NCBI GenBank assembly: GCA_029246505.1
Contig: JAQWNC010000018.1
Coordinates: forward strand, 62,001-126,000
Direction of reading: 5' to 3'
Length of the DNA: 64,000 bases
Source of the DNA: Arenicellaceae bacterium
Lineage (GTDB): Bacteria; Pseudomonadota; Gammaproteobacteria; Arenicellales; Arenicellaceae
Shown here: in pieces, positions 37,695-46,883 of the stretch
Layout of the letters: every line of letters starts with the position of its first letter
Position numbering within the stretch: the stretch's first letter is position 1
Notes under the pieces: model-generated
Told to the model about the DNA's origin: nothing
Databases searched by the model: none
Seen by the model: the letters and a program-made list of their open reading frames with translations, nothing else
Translations under genes and position numbers: made by a program

Positions 37695-38495
37695 CTACTT
37701 AAAGCTATGCTCGGCTGCAGGGAATCGGGAGTCCTTCACAGAGGCTACATAATCTTCAATTGCGCCATCTATATTGTCATTATCCAGCATAAAATTGCGG
37801 CTAAATTTGGGGCTTTGCTTAGGGTATATACCAAGCATGTCTTGCAGCACCAGTACTTGACCATCGCAGTGCACCCCTGCGCCAATTCCAATAGTAGGAA
37901 TGTCCAGGCTTTCAGAAATATTTTTCGCCAAACTAGCTGGGACCGCTTCAAGCACAATCATTGAAGCACCAGCCTCTTGTTGAGCCGCCGCATCATTCTT
38001 TAATCGTTTGGCCGATTCAGGCTCACGCCCCTGAACCTTGAACCCTCCAAGCTGATGTACTGATTGAGGGGTAAGTCCAATATGCCCGCACACAGGAATA
38101 CCACGCGAGGTAATGTGGTCAATTGTCTCGGCCATTAACTCCCCTCCCTCAAGCTTAACCATATGGGCACGCCCAGCTTGCATCAAGCGAACAGAATTAG
38201 TCCACGCTTGCTCAACGCTGGCTTGATAAGCACCGAATGGCAAATCTGCAATAATCATTGCTCGCTCAACACCACGCGACACACAGCGACAATGATAAGC
38301 GCAATCATCAATTGTGACTGGCACGGGAGTATCGTAGCCCTGAATTACCATGCCTAGCGAATCACCTACCAGGATAACGTCAACACCAGATTGGTCGACC
38401 AAGTGCCCAAAGCTATAATCATAAGCCGTAAGCATAGCGATTTTTTCACCAGCAGCCTTCATGCTGGCAAGCGTACTAACAGTAACTGGCTTCAT
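37695..38495 (-). CDS. panB: Ketopantoate hydroxymethyltransferase
   Basis: The enzyme makes ketopantoate from ketoisovalerate in pantothenate/CoA synthesis. The 266 residues contain [81 protein letters not shown] and [22 protein letters not shown]. It overlaps the upstream kinase gene by four bases (ATGA), so translation is coupled. panC, usually next, is not here; accessory genes follow instead. Confidence 0.97.
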   Translation of the reverse strand: MKPVTVSTLASMKAAGEKIAMLTAYDYSFGHLVDQSGVDVILVGDSLGMVIQGYDTPVPVTIDDCAYHCRCVSRGVERAMIIADLPFGAYQASVEQAWTNSVRLMQAGRAHMVKLEGGELMAETIDHITSRGIPVCGHIGLTPQSVHQLGGFKVQGREPESAKRLKNDAAAQQEAGASMIVLEAVPASLAKNISESLDIPTIGIGAGVHCDGQVLVLQDMLGIYPKQSPKFSRNFMLDNDNIDGAIEDYVASVKDSRFPAAEHSFK

Positions 38496-39199
38496 AAAGC
38501 CTCAACTAAAGGGTTAAAAAAGTGTCGTCCACTACGTGTAGTCGCTATCTGCTCTACCAGTGCCTGATAATGCTCTTCGCGCTCGACAAAGTTCATTTCC
38601 GACGCGTTGATAATTAGTAACGGCGACTCAACGTATCGGTGAAAATAGGCTGTATAAGCATCTGACAGTTTACGTAAATAATCCGGATGAATATCTGCTT
38701 CGTATTTAACTCCACGTTTTCTCACGCGCGACATTAATACGTCTGGACTAGCCTGCAAATAAATAACTAAATCGGGCGTGGGTACATCTATCTTGAGGTT
38801 TGAATAGACTTGCTGATAAAGACGAAATTCATCATCATCCAACGTTACCTGAGCGAACAAATAATCTTTCTCAAGCAGAAAATCAGCTACCCTTCCTCGC
38901 GAAAACATATCATCTTGCTTCAGCTCCTGTAGCTGTTTTATGCGTTGAAATATAAAATACAACTGAGTGGGTAAGGCATTATGCTTTGGTGCGCGATAAA
39001 AACGCTCTAAAAAAGGATTCTCATTTGGACGTTCCAGCACCATTTCGTAACCTAGGGTATCCGCCAACTTGCGTGTCAAACTAGTTTTCCCAACACCTAT
39101 AGCACCTTCGACAACAATGTACTTAGGCGCATCCACGATCAATAGTTTTGGTGTGGATCCGGCTAGCTCGAAACCTATCGGTGAAGATTCATTTGTCAC
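38492..39199 (-). CDS. Deoxynucleoside kinase-family protein
   Basis: The 235 residues carry a P-loop [15 protein letters not shown] and the DRx-like segment [19 protein letters not shown]. The LID region [18 protein letters not shown] belongs to the dCK/dGK-type deoxynucleoside kinase family that phosphorylates salvage deoxynucleosides. The start is GTG at 39199, preceded by a charged N-terminal extension. Its stop overlaps the panB start in an ATGA; a kinase of this type before panB occurs in several gammaproteobacteria. The exact nucleoside is unknown. Confidence 0.85.
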   Translation of the reverse strand: MTNESSPIGFELAGSTPKLLIVDAPKYIVVEGAIGVGKTSLTRKLADTLGYEMVLERPNENPFLERFYRAPKHNALPTQLYFIFQRIKQLQELKQDDMFSRGRVADFLLEKDYLFAQVTLDDDEFRLYQQVYSNLKIDVPTPDLVIYLQASPDVLMSRVRKRGVKYEADIHPDYLRKLSDAYTAYFHRYVESPLLIINASEMNFVEREEHYQALVEQIATTRSGRHFFNPLVEAL

Positions 39200-39284
39200 G
39201 GTATATCCTAATTTCCAATTTAAGTTGTTAATCTAAAACACGCTCTGGTCAATCGAGCTGGACATATTTCTATCACGGTATATC
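39196..39284. repeat. 12-base direct repeat in divergent promoter region
   Basis: TCACGGTATATC occurs at 39196-39207 and again at 39273-39284, 77 bases apart. The interval lies between the divergent kinase-panB and ispZ-bolA units. The first copy overlaps the GTG start assigned to the kinase. It may be a binding site pair or chance; the role is inferred only from position. Confidence 0.35.
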
Positions 39285-39399
39285 ATTCGCTATCCGCTAT
39301 AGCAGTGCAGAATTATATTCGGGAAAACCTTGGCAGTTACACCTGCTAAACAGAACCGTTCGCTTAATTCTAAACATAAACACAATTATTTGAAAACAC

Positions 39400-40017
39400 A
39401 TGAAAGTCTTATTCGACCTGTTACCCGCACTGTTATTTTTCATCGTTCTAAAAATGTACGATGTATTTGCAGCTACTGCCGTAGCTATGGCCGCTGGATT
39501 AATACAAATCACCTGGCTAAAAATACAAGACAAGCTTGAAATTATACACATTCTAACCACTGTGATGATTGTCGTTTTCGGTGGCTTGACCCTATATTTA
39601 CAAGACCCGTTCTACTTCAAGCTAAAACCCAGTGTCATTTATTGGGCCTTCACCATCATTTTATTTGGCACTCAATGGTTTGGCGCCAAACCAGGGATAC
39701 AGTACCTGATGGAATCAGGTCTTACTTTGCCAGCCGAGGGTTGGCGCACCATGAATACGGCTTGGGCTTTGTTCTTTCTGGTTATGGGGTTTGTAAATAT
39801 ATACGTAGCCTATTATTACGGCGCACATTTGTCAGAAGACGTGCAAACCGAGCGATGGGCAGCGTTTAAGCTATTTGGATTCCTTCCGATCACAATGATT
39901 TTTGCGATCACTTTGATGCTTTTGATGTCGCGAAAATACGATATTTTGCCTGATAATCTAGCGACCAACCCTCCCTCTGCAGATGATGTGGCTGGCGAAG
40001 AGTCAAACACCGACTAA
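39400..40017 (+). CDS. yciB: Septation protein A / YciB-family inner-membrane protein
   Basis: YciB (IspZ) is an inner-membrane protein linked to cell envelope synthesis and septation. The 205 residues begin MKVLFDLLPALLFFIVLKMYDVFAATAVAM. They continue with LTLYLQDPFYFKLKPSVIYWAF, WRTMNTAWALFFLVMGFVNIYVAY and a helix near the end, giving about five membrane segments. A hydrophilic C-terminal tail of about 20 residues follows. The ATG starts directly upstream of a BolA-family gene (16 bases), a common pairing. Confidence 0.92.
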   Translation: MKVLFDLLPALLFFIVLKMYDVFAATAVAMAAGLIQITWLKIQDKLEIIHILTTVMIVVFGGLTLYLQDPFYFKLKPSVIYWAFTIILFGTQWFGAKPGIQYLMESGLTLPAEGWRTMNTAWALFFLVMGFVNIYVAYYYGAHLSEDVQTERWAAFKLFGFLPITMIFAITLMLLMSRKYDILPDNLATNPPSADDVAGEESNTD

Positions 40018-40033
40018 CCAAATCCCGTAATTT

Positions 40034-40300
40034 ATGTCCCACCGAATCCAAAAAATGACAGAGCGATTGCACGCCGCGCTGACTATCAAAGAATTAAATA
40101 TTGAGGACCAAAGCCATTTGCATGCTGGACATGCAGGAGCAAAAGATGGCCTAGGTCATTATGATTTGACCATATCAGCGAATGAGTTCTTGGGATTACG
40201 ACAGCTACGCTGCCATCAACTCATCTATCAAGCGCTTGGCGATATGATGCAAACAGACATTCATGCACTCGCCATCAACGCGTCTGAGTCTCAGGTCTAA
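40034..40300 (+). CDS. BolA-family protein
   Basis: The 88-residue protein has the class II KH-like BolA fold pattern: LNIEDQSHLHAGHAGAKDGLGHYDLTISANEF, then LRQLRCHQLIYQALGDMMQTDIHALAINA. The histidine in the LHAGHAG region and the RHQLIY segment are the family marks; relatives partner with monothiol glutaredoxins in iron-sulfur handling. It follows yciB by 16 bases in the same direction. The start is ATG with no strong ribosome site visible. Confidence 0.9.
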   Translation: MSHRIQKMTERLHAALTIKELNIEDQSHLHAGHAGAKDGLGHYDLTISANEFLGLRQLRCHQLIYQALGDMMQTDIHALAINASESQV

Positions 40301-40383
40301 ACCCGCTTATAAACCAAGATATAAACTGAGCTAGTGACCTCTGTTGATCAGCCAGGGAAGTTAACCTGGTATTTAGCCCGCCG

Positions 40384-40968
40384 CTACCCTGCTTGATTTA
40401 GATTTGGATATCGAAGCAATAGTCGGTCCATTCTTTTCGTTGCTTCATGCCACTCGGGTAATATTTTCAAGGCTTCAGTGTAGTCGTTGTAAGCGAGATC
40501 AGCTTTGCCAGAATTTTCATATGCCATACCTCTATTTAAATACACCACATGAAGTTTGGTCTTTTCGTATTTCATTGCCAGATTATATTGCTCAATTGCA
40601 TCGTCAAACTCACGAATCATAAACATAATATTACCCTTGTTTAGATACGCAACACCGACATCTGACATCATACCCAGAGCACGCTCGTAATCGCTAAGAG
40701 CCAGGTCATACTCTTTCGAAGCCGAATAAATCACACCTCGATTAATAAAAGTTGCAGTACGATCTCGCAAGTTCAAGGATACGTTATCCAACGCGTAAGT
40801 GCAGTTGCTTGTATCCTGAATACTGGCTATTTTCCACAAGACACTATTCCTCGCATTGTCATAGCATTGCCTCGCATACCCTTCTCCACCGACAACAAAT
40901 ACAGACTGACCGAAAGCATTAGAAACAGAAGCAAAAATGATAAGAACCAGAAAAATAGTGTTGCGCAT
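40384..40968 (-). CDS. Secreted tetratricopeptide-repeat protein
   Basis: The 194 residues start with a signal peptide (MRNTIFLVLIIFASVSNAFG). Three or more TPR units follow: ATFINRGVIYSASKEYDLALSDYERAL, GVAYLNKGNIMFMIREFDDAIEQYNLAM, VVYLNRGMAYENSGKADLAYNDYTEAL. Two cysteines occur in the region before the repeats. It is probably a periplasmic protein-protein interaction scaffold. It is convergent with the BolA gene and lies 24 bases behind the alpha/beta hydrolase gene on the same strand. Confidence 0.8.
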   Translation of the reverse strand: MRNTIFLVLIIFASVSNAFGQSVFVVGGEGYARQCYDNARNSVLWKIASIQDTSNCTYALDNVSLNLRDRTATFINRGVIYSASKEYDLALSDYERALGMMSDVGVAYLNKGNIMFMIREFDDAIEQYNLAMKYEKTKLHVVYLNRGMAYENSGKADLAYNDYTEALKILPEWHEATKRMDRLLLRYPNLNQAG

Positions 40969-40991
40969 AATAATCCCCTATCGATAAAACT

Positions 40992-41771
40992 TTAATTCAA
41001 GTGGCTTTGTAGTAATTCTAACAATATTTCAGGCTTATCAGCTTGAATCCAATGTCCGGCATCGTCAACTGAAATAAATTCTGAATTTGGAAAATAATGT
41101 CTAACCACTGGCCCAGCTGAGGCTTTAATATAATCTGAATTTTCACCATAAATCATAGCGACTTTGCCCTCATAGTGACGCGCTTCGACCAGTTCAGCGG
41201 GAAAACCAATAATATCTTCCATATACTCAATAAGGACTGGAAGATTTAACCGCCACGCAAGTTCGCCGCCGCCAGTAACTACGTTCTGCATAATGAAAAG
41301 TCGGGTTGAATCATCCGGTATCCCATGCTTGAGTTTTGCTTCAACCTCAGAACGCAAGCTACACTTTGCCATATCAATGGCCAGCATAGCATTCAAAATT
41401 TCTGTGTAACTATGAGTATAAGTAACTGGCGCGATATCCAGTACCGCTAGCGACTTCACATGCTCAGAATAAAGTAGTGCGGTCACCATTGCCGCCTTGC
41501 CTCCCATGCTGTGTCCAATAATATCTGCTTGCTTAAGCCCGGCTGAGTCCATGAAGCGCACCAAATCCATCGCCATCGCCTCATAACTCATAATATCCAT
41601 ATGCGGAGATTTACCGTGGTTGCGCATATCAACGGTATACACCTTTCGCTTGTCGGCTAGTTTTCTCGCCATCGCCCGCCAATTGACCGAAGAGCCAAAT
41701 AAACCATGTACTATAACTAACGGTGCGGAAGGGCTACCAGCCTCACCAAACTCTTGAAAATAGAGCGCCAT
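40992..41771 (-). CDS. Alpha/beta-fold hydrolase (YbfF-like esterase)
   Basis: The 259 residues show the oxyanion-hole segment VIVHGLFGSSVNWRAMA, the nucleophile elbow IIGHSMGGKAAM (Ser near 94), a likely acid in VAMIYGENSDYI and the histidine DDAGHWIQADKPE. Length and motif spacing match the cytoplasmic YbfF/esterase group acting on short-chain or CoA esters. The start is ATG at 41771. It is divergent from the TSUP permease gene. The substrate is unknown. Confidence 0.87.
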   Translation of the reverse strand: MALYFQEFGEAGSPSAPLVIVHGLFGSSVNWRAMARKLADKRKVYTVDMRNHGKSPHMDIMSYEAMAMDLVRFMDSAGLKQADIIGHSMGGKAAMVTALLYSEHVKSLAVLDIAPVTYTHSYTEILNAMLAIDMAKCSLRSEVEAKLKHGIPDDSTRLFIMQNVVTGGGELAWRLNLPVLIEYMEDIIGFPAELVEARHYEGKVAMIYGENSDYIKASAGPVVRHYFPNSEFISVDDAGHWIQADKPEILLELLQSHLN

Positions 41772-41862
41772 AAATCACTGTTTTAAAATTATCGATATGA
41801 TACAGAGCATGCCTAGCAAACTAAACATCGTCAATACTAGTTAATAACCATAGAATACGCGA

Positions 41863-42615
41863 ATGAGCATTGAGTTATTGATTTTATTCTTCGTTGGTTG
41901 TGTCGGAGGCTTTTTAAACGTCATGGCTGGCGGGGGCTCGTTGCTTACAGTTCCCATCATGATTTTTATGGGGATTCCGGGCCCAGTCGCAAACGGCACA
42001 AACCGAATTGCAATCATTGTGCAAAACATCGCTGCAGTATCGGCATTTGCGAAACAAGGATTTGCCAACTTCAAACTCAGCTTAAGTCTTGCTATAGCTG
42101 CAATTCCGGGAGCTGTTACAGGTGCATGGGTTGCGGCAAATCTGCCAGAGCAAGACTTTAATACTATGCTCGCTGTCATAATGGGCATCGTAATGATTGT
42201 GATGTCGATAAAACCCACTAAAAAAAGTACGCAATCTAACCGCGAGCATATTCCTTCAAAAAACCAATTAATTGCAGGCCATGTGCTGATGATGGGCGCA
42301 GGTTTTTGGGGAGGTTTTATTCAGATCGGCGTGGGCTTTATTATGATGCCGATACTGCACAGAGTTATGGGGCTAGATTTGGTTACAACCAATAGCCATA
42401 AAGTATTCATAGCGCTGGTTTACACCACAGTAGCCCTATTGGTATTTGCAACTCAGTTACAACTGTATTGGATGCACGGCATTGTCCTAGGGATAGGAAT
42501 GGCTGCTGGGGGTGTATATGGAGCTCGCTTTCAAATTAATAAAGGCGAAAAGTCAATAAAGTGGGTGCTTAATCTCGTATTGGTCGGCTTTATAGTCAAA
42601 CTGCTATTCTTCTAA
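41863..42615 (+). CDS. TSUP (TauE/SafE) family sulfite/organic-anion exporter
   Basis: This is an inner-membrane protein of 250 residues with about seven or eight hydrophobic segments. The family repeat appears twice: GCVGGFLNVMAGGGSLLTVPIMIFMGIPGPVANGTNR near the N-terminus and GFWGGFIQIGVGFIMMPILHRVMGLDLVTTNSHK in the second half. Known members export sulfite or sulfonates. The ATG at 41863 is used. It is a single gene between the alpha/beta hydrolase (divergent) and dnaJ (convergent), with no sulfur metabolism genes nearby. Confidence 0.9.
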   Translation: MSIELLILFFVGCVGGFLNVMAGGGSLLTVPIMIFMGIPGPVANGTNRIAIIVQNIAAVSAFAKQGFANFKLSLSLAIAAIPGAVTGAWVAANLPEQDFNTMLAVIMGIVMIVMSIKPTKKSTQSNREHIPSKNQLIAGHVLMMGAGFWGGFIQIGVGFIMMPILHRVMGLDLVTTNSHKVFIALVYTTVALLVFATQLQLYWMHGIVLGIGMAAGGVYGARFQINKGEKSIKWVLNLVLVGFIVKLLFF

Positions 42616-42718
42616 TTTCTTCTCGTTTAGTACTTTTCAAACTTACTTCGCACTTACTTATTTATAGTTTTATAGTTTACGATATTCCTACAGTATGGCT
42701 GGCTAGTATGCCAAGCCG

Positions 42719-43834
42719 TCAAGAGACTATCTCGTCAAAAAAGCCCTTTATTTTATCTGCCCATGAACACTCCTTTGGGCTATGTTTGCTGCCACCTAAG
42801 TGAATCGATTCCTGCAATTGATCCAATAAATCTTTTTGCTCCTTAGTTAAATTCACCGGTGTCTCAGCAGATATTTTGCAATACAAGTCTCCGGTATGAC
42901 CGTGCCGAACATTGGTAACGCCTTTGCTCCGTAATCGGAATACTTTACTGGATTGCGTCCCCGCGGGAATTTTAAGCTTGGCCCGACCATCAAGAGTCGG
43001 TACTTCTAACTCACCTCCCAAAGCCAATATTGCAAATGCAATGGGTACATCACAGTGCAGATCGTCACCCTCTCGCTGGAATAGTTTATGCGGCTTAAGT
43101 GAAACCTGAACAAATAGATCCCCGGACTGAACTCCTGCGCCACCGCTTTCACCTTCACCGGTTAAACGAACTTGATCGCCTTCATCCACGCCCGCAGGTA
43201 TTTTCACTGACAAAGTACGAGTTTTACGTACCTGTCCTTGACCACTACATGGACGACAAGGATCATCAATTATGGTGCCTTGCCCTCTACATGCTGGGCA
43301 AGCTTGCTGTACTGAGAAAAAACCCTGCGTCATTCTTACTTGACCACGGCCGGTGCAAGTATCACAAGTTTTAGGTTTTGATCCCGCTGTTGCTCCAGAG
43401 CCTTTGCAAGACTCGCAATTCTCCATTCGCGGTATTTCTATTTTCTTTTCAATACCACGAACCGCTTCTTCTAGGCCAAGTTCCATACGATAGCGCAAAT
43501 CTGATCCGCGCCGCTGCCGGCTGCGGCCTCCTCCGCCGCCAAAGATATCTCCAAAGATATCCCCAAATACGTCGCCAAAGCCTTCGCCGCTTGGGCCGCC
43601 GGCAGAAGGATCAACCCCTGCGTGTCCAAACTGATCATATGCCACCCGCTTTTGGGTATCTGCGAGAACCTCGAAGGCTTCCTTAGCCTCTTTAAATTTC
43701 ACTTCAGCCTCAGAATCCCCTTCATTCCGATCCGGGTAATGTTTCATCGCGAGGCGGCGATAAGCCTTCTTAAGATCGCTTTCGTCAACCCCTCGTTCGA
43801 CTCCAAGTACCTCGTAATAATCGCGTTTAGACAT
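42719..43834 (-). CDS. dnaJ: Chaperone DnaJ
   Basis: DnaJ is the co-chaperone that delivers substrates to DnaK and stimulates its ATPase. The J domain has the HPD triad replaced in context as [11 protein letters not shown] (near residue 32). Then come a Gly/Phe-rich linker ([14 protein letters not shown]), four CxxCxGxG zinc repeats ([32 protein letters not shown]) and the C-terminal substrate domains. At 371 residues the length is standard. It is downstream of dnaK; a terminator-like hairpin lies in the 144-base gap. Confidence 0.97.
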   Translation of the reverse strand: MSKRDYYEVLGVERGVDESDLKKAYRRLAMKHYPDRNEGDSEAEVKFKEAKEAFEVLADTQKRVAYDQFGHAGVDPSAGGPSGEGFGDVFGDIFGDIFGGGGGRSRQRRGSDLRYRMELGLEEAVRGIEKKIEIPRMENCESCKGSGATAGSKPKTCDTCTGRGQVRMTQGFFSVQQACPACRGQGTIIDDPCRPCSGQGQVRKTRTLSVKIPAGVDEGDQVRLTGEGESGGAGVQSGDLFVQVSLKPHKLFQREGDDLHCDVPIAFAILALGGELEVPTLDGRAKLKIPAGTQSSKVFRLRSKGVTNVRHGHTGDLYCKISAETPVNLTKEQKDLLDQLQESIHLGGSKHSPKECSWADKIKGFFDEIVS

Positions 43835-43867
43835 TGTCGTTTCGTTAATAACTTGAAGCTGTTGTTA

Positions 43868-43898
43868 AAAATGGCTGCTTTACAGAGGCAGCCATTTA
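43868..43898 (-). terminator. Terminator-like hairpin between dnaK and dnaJ
   Basis: On the minus strand AAATGGCTGC pairs with GCAGCCATTT (arms 43888-43897 and 43869-43878) around a nine-base loop, followed by a run of five T. It lies 34 bases before the dnaJ start, so it should attenuate transcription from dnaK into dnaJ and keep DnaJ below DnaK. Confidence 0.7.
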
Positions 43899-43978
43899 CT
43901 TGAAACATTAAATTTGGCGTTTATAACAAGCAATATCTAAAGACTGCTAAAAATGCCATATTATTGTTCACCAATTGA

Positions 43979-45898
43979 TTAGGCATCCTTTTCCGAATCG
44001 TCTACGTCTACCTCAGAACCATCGACTTCCTCAAATTCCGCATCAACCACACCATCGTCAGGAGCGGCTTCAACATCACCATCTTCGCTGTACATTTGCT
44101 CAGCCAACTTGTGACTGGCAGTCGCCAAAGTAGTAGTTTTTTCGTTAATGGCTTCTACGTCGTCACCCTTTAGAGCTTCCTCTAACTCTGTTGACGCCGC
44201 CTCAATAGCATCTCTTTCTGACGCTTCAACCTTATCGCCCATTTCTTCCAAAGATTTACGTACACCATTAAGCATGCCTTCCGCCTGGTTTCTGGCTTCA
44301 ACCAACTCACGCACTTTACGATCTTCCTCAGCGTGCGCTTCGGCATCAGTAATCATTGCTTCAATTTCTTCATCCGACAAGCCAGAGCTAGACTTAATAA
44401 CAATCTTATTCTCTTTACCGGTTGCTTTGTCTTTAGCAGAAACGTGCATTATGCCGTTCGCATCGATATCAAATGTTACATCAACCTGAGGCATTCCTCG
44501 CGGTGCAGGAGGTATGTCACTCAAATCAAATCGACCCAATGATTTATTGCCAGAAGCTACTTCACGTTCACCCTGCAAAACATGTACGGTCACCGCAGTC
44601 TGATTATCTTCTGCAGTTGAGAAAACCTGGCTCGCCTTGGTCGGAATAGTTGTATTTTTTTCGATAAGTTTAGTCATCACACCACCCATGGTTTCAATAC
44701 CCAAAGAGAGCGGTGTAACGTCTAATAGCAGCACATCTTTAACATCACCGCCTAGCACACCACCTTGAATCGCGGCTCCAGTAGCTACAGCCTCATCAGG
44801 ATTTACGTCACTGCGCGTTTCCTTACCAAAAAACGTTTCAACGGTTTCCTTTACTTTAGGCATACGGGTTTGACCGCCAACTAAAATAACTTCATCGACT
44901 TCAGCAGCCGATAAACCCGCGTCTTTTAATGCCATCTTACAAGGCGCAATCGTCCGCTCGACCAATTCGCCAACTAGAGATTCCAACTTAGCGCGACTGA
45001 GCTTCAGAACTAAATGCTTTGGCCCGCTGGCATCTGCAGTTATATATGGCAAATTTACTTCAGTCTGTGAACTTGAAGAAAGTTCTATTTTGGCCTTTTC
45101 AGCAGCTTCTTTTAGACGCTGCATAGCCAATGGGTCGCCCCGCAAATCCATACTTTGGTCTTTCTTAAATTCATCAGCAAGGTAATCCATGATCGTGCGA
45201 TCAAAATCTTCACCACCAAGAAAGGTATCACCATTTGTAGAGAGCACTTCAAACTGATGCTCACCGTCGATCGTGGCAATTTCAATTATCGACACATCAA
45301 AAGTACCACCACCTAAATCATAAACCGCAACCTTGCGGTCACCAGACTGCTTATCCAGACCATAAGCTAAAGCGGCTGCCGTTGGTTCATTAATAATACG
45401 CTTAACTTCCAAGCCGGCAATCTTGCCTGCATCTTTGGTCGCTTGACGCTGTGAGTCATTAAAATATGCGGGCACAGTTACTACTGCTTCCGTAACTTCG
45501 TAACCAAGAAAATCTTCCGCAGTTTTTTTCATTTTCTGCAATATACGAGCAGAAACTTCGGGTGGAGACATTTGCTTGCCGTTTACTTCAACCCAGGCAT
45601 CACCATTTTTTGCCTTAACAATCTTGTAAGGCATCACATCTAAATCACGCTGCACTACCTTTTCATTAAATTTTCGCCCAATCAATCGCTTAAACGCAAA
45701 TAACGTATTTTCCGGGTTAGTAACGGCCTGCCTTTTTGCTGCCTGGCCAACCAAGACTTCGTCGTCTTTTGCAAATGCTACAACTGACGGCGTGGTACGA
45801 TCACCTTCGCTATTTTCTATAACGCGTGCTTCACCACCATCCATTACTGCTACGCAAGAGTTGGTAGTACCCAAATCAATTCCAATAATTTTTGACAT
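43979..45898 (-). CDS. dnaK: Chaperone DnaK (Hsp70)
   Basis: DnaK is the ATP-dependent chaperone binding unfolded polypeptides. The 639-residue protein starts [18 protein letters not shown], with [26 protein letters not shown] and the linker [20 protein letters not shown]. The substrate-binding beta domain and helical lid follow, with an acidic tail ending in many Asp/Glu. The start is ATG. A sigma-32-type promoter lies about 80 bases upstream, and an inverted repeat sits in the leader. Confidence 0.98.
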   Translation of the reverse strand: MSKIIGIDLGTTNSCVAVMDGGEARVIENSEGDRTTPSVVAFAKDDEVLVGQAAKRQAVTNPENTLFAFKRLIGRKFNEKVVQRDLDVMPYKIVKAKNGDAWVEVNGKQMSPPEVSARILQKMKKTAEDFLGYEVTEAVVTVPAYFNDSQRQATKDAGKIAGLEVKRIINEPTAAALAYGLDKQSGDRKVAVYDLGGGTFDVSIIEIATIDGEHQFEVLSTNGDTFLGGEDFDRTIMDYLADEFKKDQSMDLRGDPLAMQRLKEAAEKAKIELSSSSQTEVNLPYITADASGPKHLVLKLSRAKLESLVGELVERTIAPCKMALKDAGLSAAEVDEVILVGGQTRMPKVKETVETFFGKETRSDVNPDEAVATGAAIQGGVLGGDVKDVLLLDVTPLSLGIETMGGVMTKLIEKNTTIPTKASQVFSTAEDNQTAVTVHVLQGEREVASGNKSLGRFDLSDIPPAPRGMPQVDVTFDIDANGIMHVSAKDKATGKENKIVIKSSSGLSDEEIEAMITDAEAHAEEDRKVRELVEARNQAEGMLNGVRKSLEEMGDKVEASERDAIEAASTELEEALKGDDVEAINEKTTTLATASHKLAEQMYSEDGDVEAAPDDGVVDAEFEEVDGSEVDVDDSEKDA

Positions 45899-45933
45899 TA
45901 CTAATGCCTCTATATTCGTGTGTCGTTGTTATT

Positions 45934-45957
45934 CAAGAACGTTCTAAAAAGTTCTTG
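45934..45957 (-). repeat. Inverted repeat in dnaK leader
   Basis: CAAGAAC and GTTCTTG (45934-45940, 45951-45957) are perfect inverted arms with a ten-base loop. An overlapping ten-base palindrome AGAACGTTCT is at 45936-45945. The element lies between the heat-shock promoter and the dnaK ribosome-binding region, so it would be transcribed in the 5' leader. It is not the CIRCE sequence. Confidence 0.6.
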
Positions 45958-45977
45958 GCTTAAGTTTTATAAAAAAT

Positions 45978-46005
45978 ATATGGGGTCGCCGAGTCCGGTA
46001 TCAAG
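45978..46005 (-). promoter_or_regulatory. Sigma-32 heat-shock promoter of dnaK
   Basis: Minus-strand -35 CTTGATA (45999-46005), a 13-base spacer and -10 CCCCATAT (45978-45985) match the sigma-32 consensus CTTGAAA-N13-CCCCATnT closely. The promoter lies in the grpE-dnaK gap, about 80 bases ahead of the dnaK ATG, so dnaK has its own heat-shock start. Confidence 0.85.
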
Positions 46006-46064
46006 TAGCAATATGAATTGATTAATAACCCACTGTGTATTAACTATCGAGCCCAAATAATAGC

Positions 46065-46703
46065 TCACTTAGCCACTACAACCATCGCTGCACGCAGTAA
46101 TCGATCATGAAGTTTATAGCCAGGCTGTATAACGGTTATTATGCAACCGACCTCTATTTCACCACCTTCGATCATACTCATTGCCTGATGTATTTCAGGG
46201 TCAAGTTTATCCCCAACTTCGGCATCAATCGCTTTAACGCCAAACCGCTCCAGCACACCATCTAATTGGCGCAAGGTGAGCTCTAATCCTTCGGCCATCT
46301 TAGCCGCGACGGCATCAGTCTGACCATCAGTAAGCTCTACACCGCTAGCGAGTCTCAGACTATCCCGAACATTTAGTATTTCTTTGGCAAAGCCCTCAAT
46401 GGCGAATTTTCGGCCACTAGTCACTTCATTCGTCGCTCGCTTACGTATATTTTCAGCTTCTGCGTGAGCACGAACATACCGATCTTTTAACTCTGCAACC
46501 TGATGCTCGAGAGCTGCAACGCGCTCTGGAGTGATCGAGTGTTCATTTTCCGCTGAAGATCGCTGGTCTTGCTGGGACTCAAAATCAACGCTTTGCTCTA
46601 AAATCTCTTCCGAGCTTTCTTCGGAACTCGCTTCAACCGATTCTTTAGGCTGAATGTCTGCACTTCCCATTTCCGGGCTTTTACTCTCTGAATTATTACT
46701 CAT
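46065..46703 (-). CDS. grpE: Nucleotide exchange factor GrpE
   Basis: GrpE releases ADP from DnaK. The first 65 residues are acidic and low-complexity. The long coiled coil follows (ALEHQVAELKDRYVRAHAEAENIRKRATNEVTSGRKFAIEGFAKEIL). The C-terminal beta domain has PEIHQAMSMIEGGEIEVGCIITVIQPGYKLHDRLLRAAMVVVAK. At 212 residues it is slightly long because of the acidic head. The start is ATG. It follows hrcA and precedes dnaK, with a sigma-32-type promoter 46 bases upstream. Confidence 0.97.
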   Translation of the reverse strand: MSNNSESKSPEMGSADIQPKESVEASSEESSEEILEQSVDFESQQDQRSSAENEHSITPERVAALEHQVAELKDRYVRAHAEAENIRKRATNEVTSGRKFAIEGFAKEILNVRDSLRLASGVELTDGQTDAVAAKMAEGLELTLRQLDGVLERFGVKAIDAEVGDKLDPEIHQAMSMIEGGEIEVGCIITVIQPGYKLHDRLLRAAMVVVAK

Positions 46704-46748
46704 AGTCGCTTGGGTTGTACGTAGTTCTGTATGTACCTAATTAGCGAG

Positions 46749-46776
46749 AGATGGGGCCGCTATGGAAGAAAACAAG
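46749..46776 (-). promoter_or_regulatory. Sigma-32 heat-shock promoter of grpE
   Basis: Minus-strand -35 CTTGTTT (46770-46776), a 13-base spacer and -10 CCCCATCT (46749-46756) match the sigma-32 consensus. The -10 box ends 46 bases upstream of the grpE ATG, between grpE and hrcA. The spacing equals that of the dnaK promoter, which supports both calls. Confidence 0.8.
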
Positions 46777-46883
46777 TTCGCAAGCGAATTTTTCAGCCAC
46801 TGTAAGCAACGGATTTTTTGGCCGACGATGGCAAGATAAGCTGGGAAAATTAGCCTTTAATCGTCCATAATCGAAGCTTAAGA

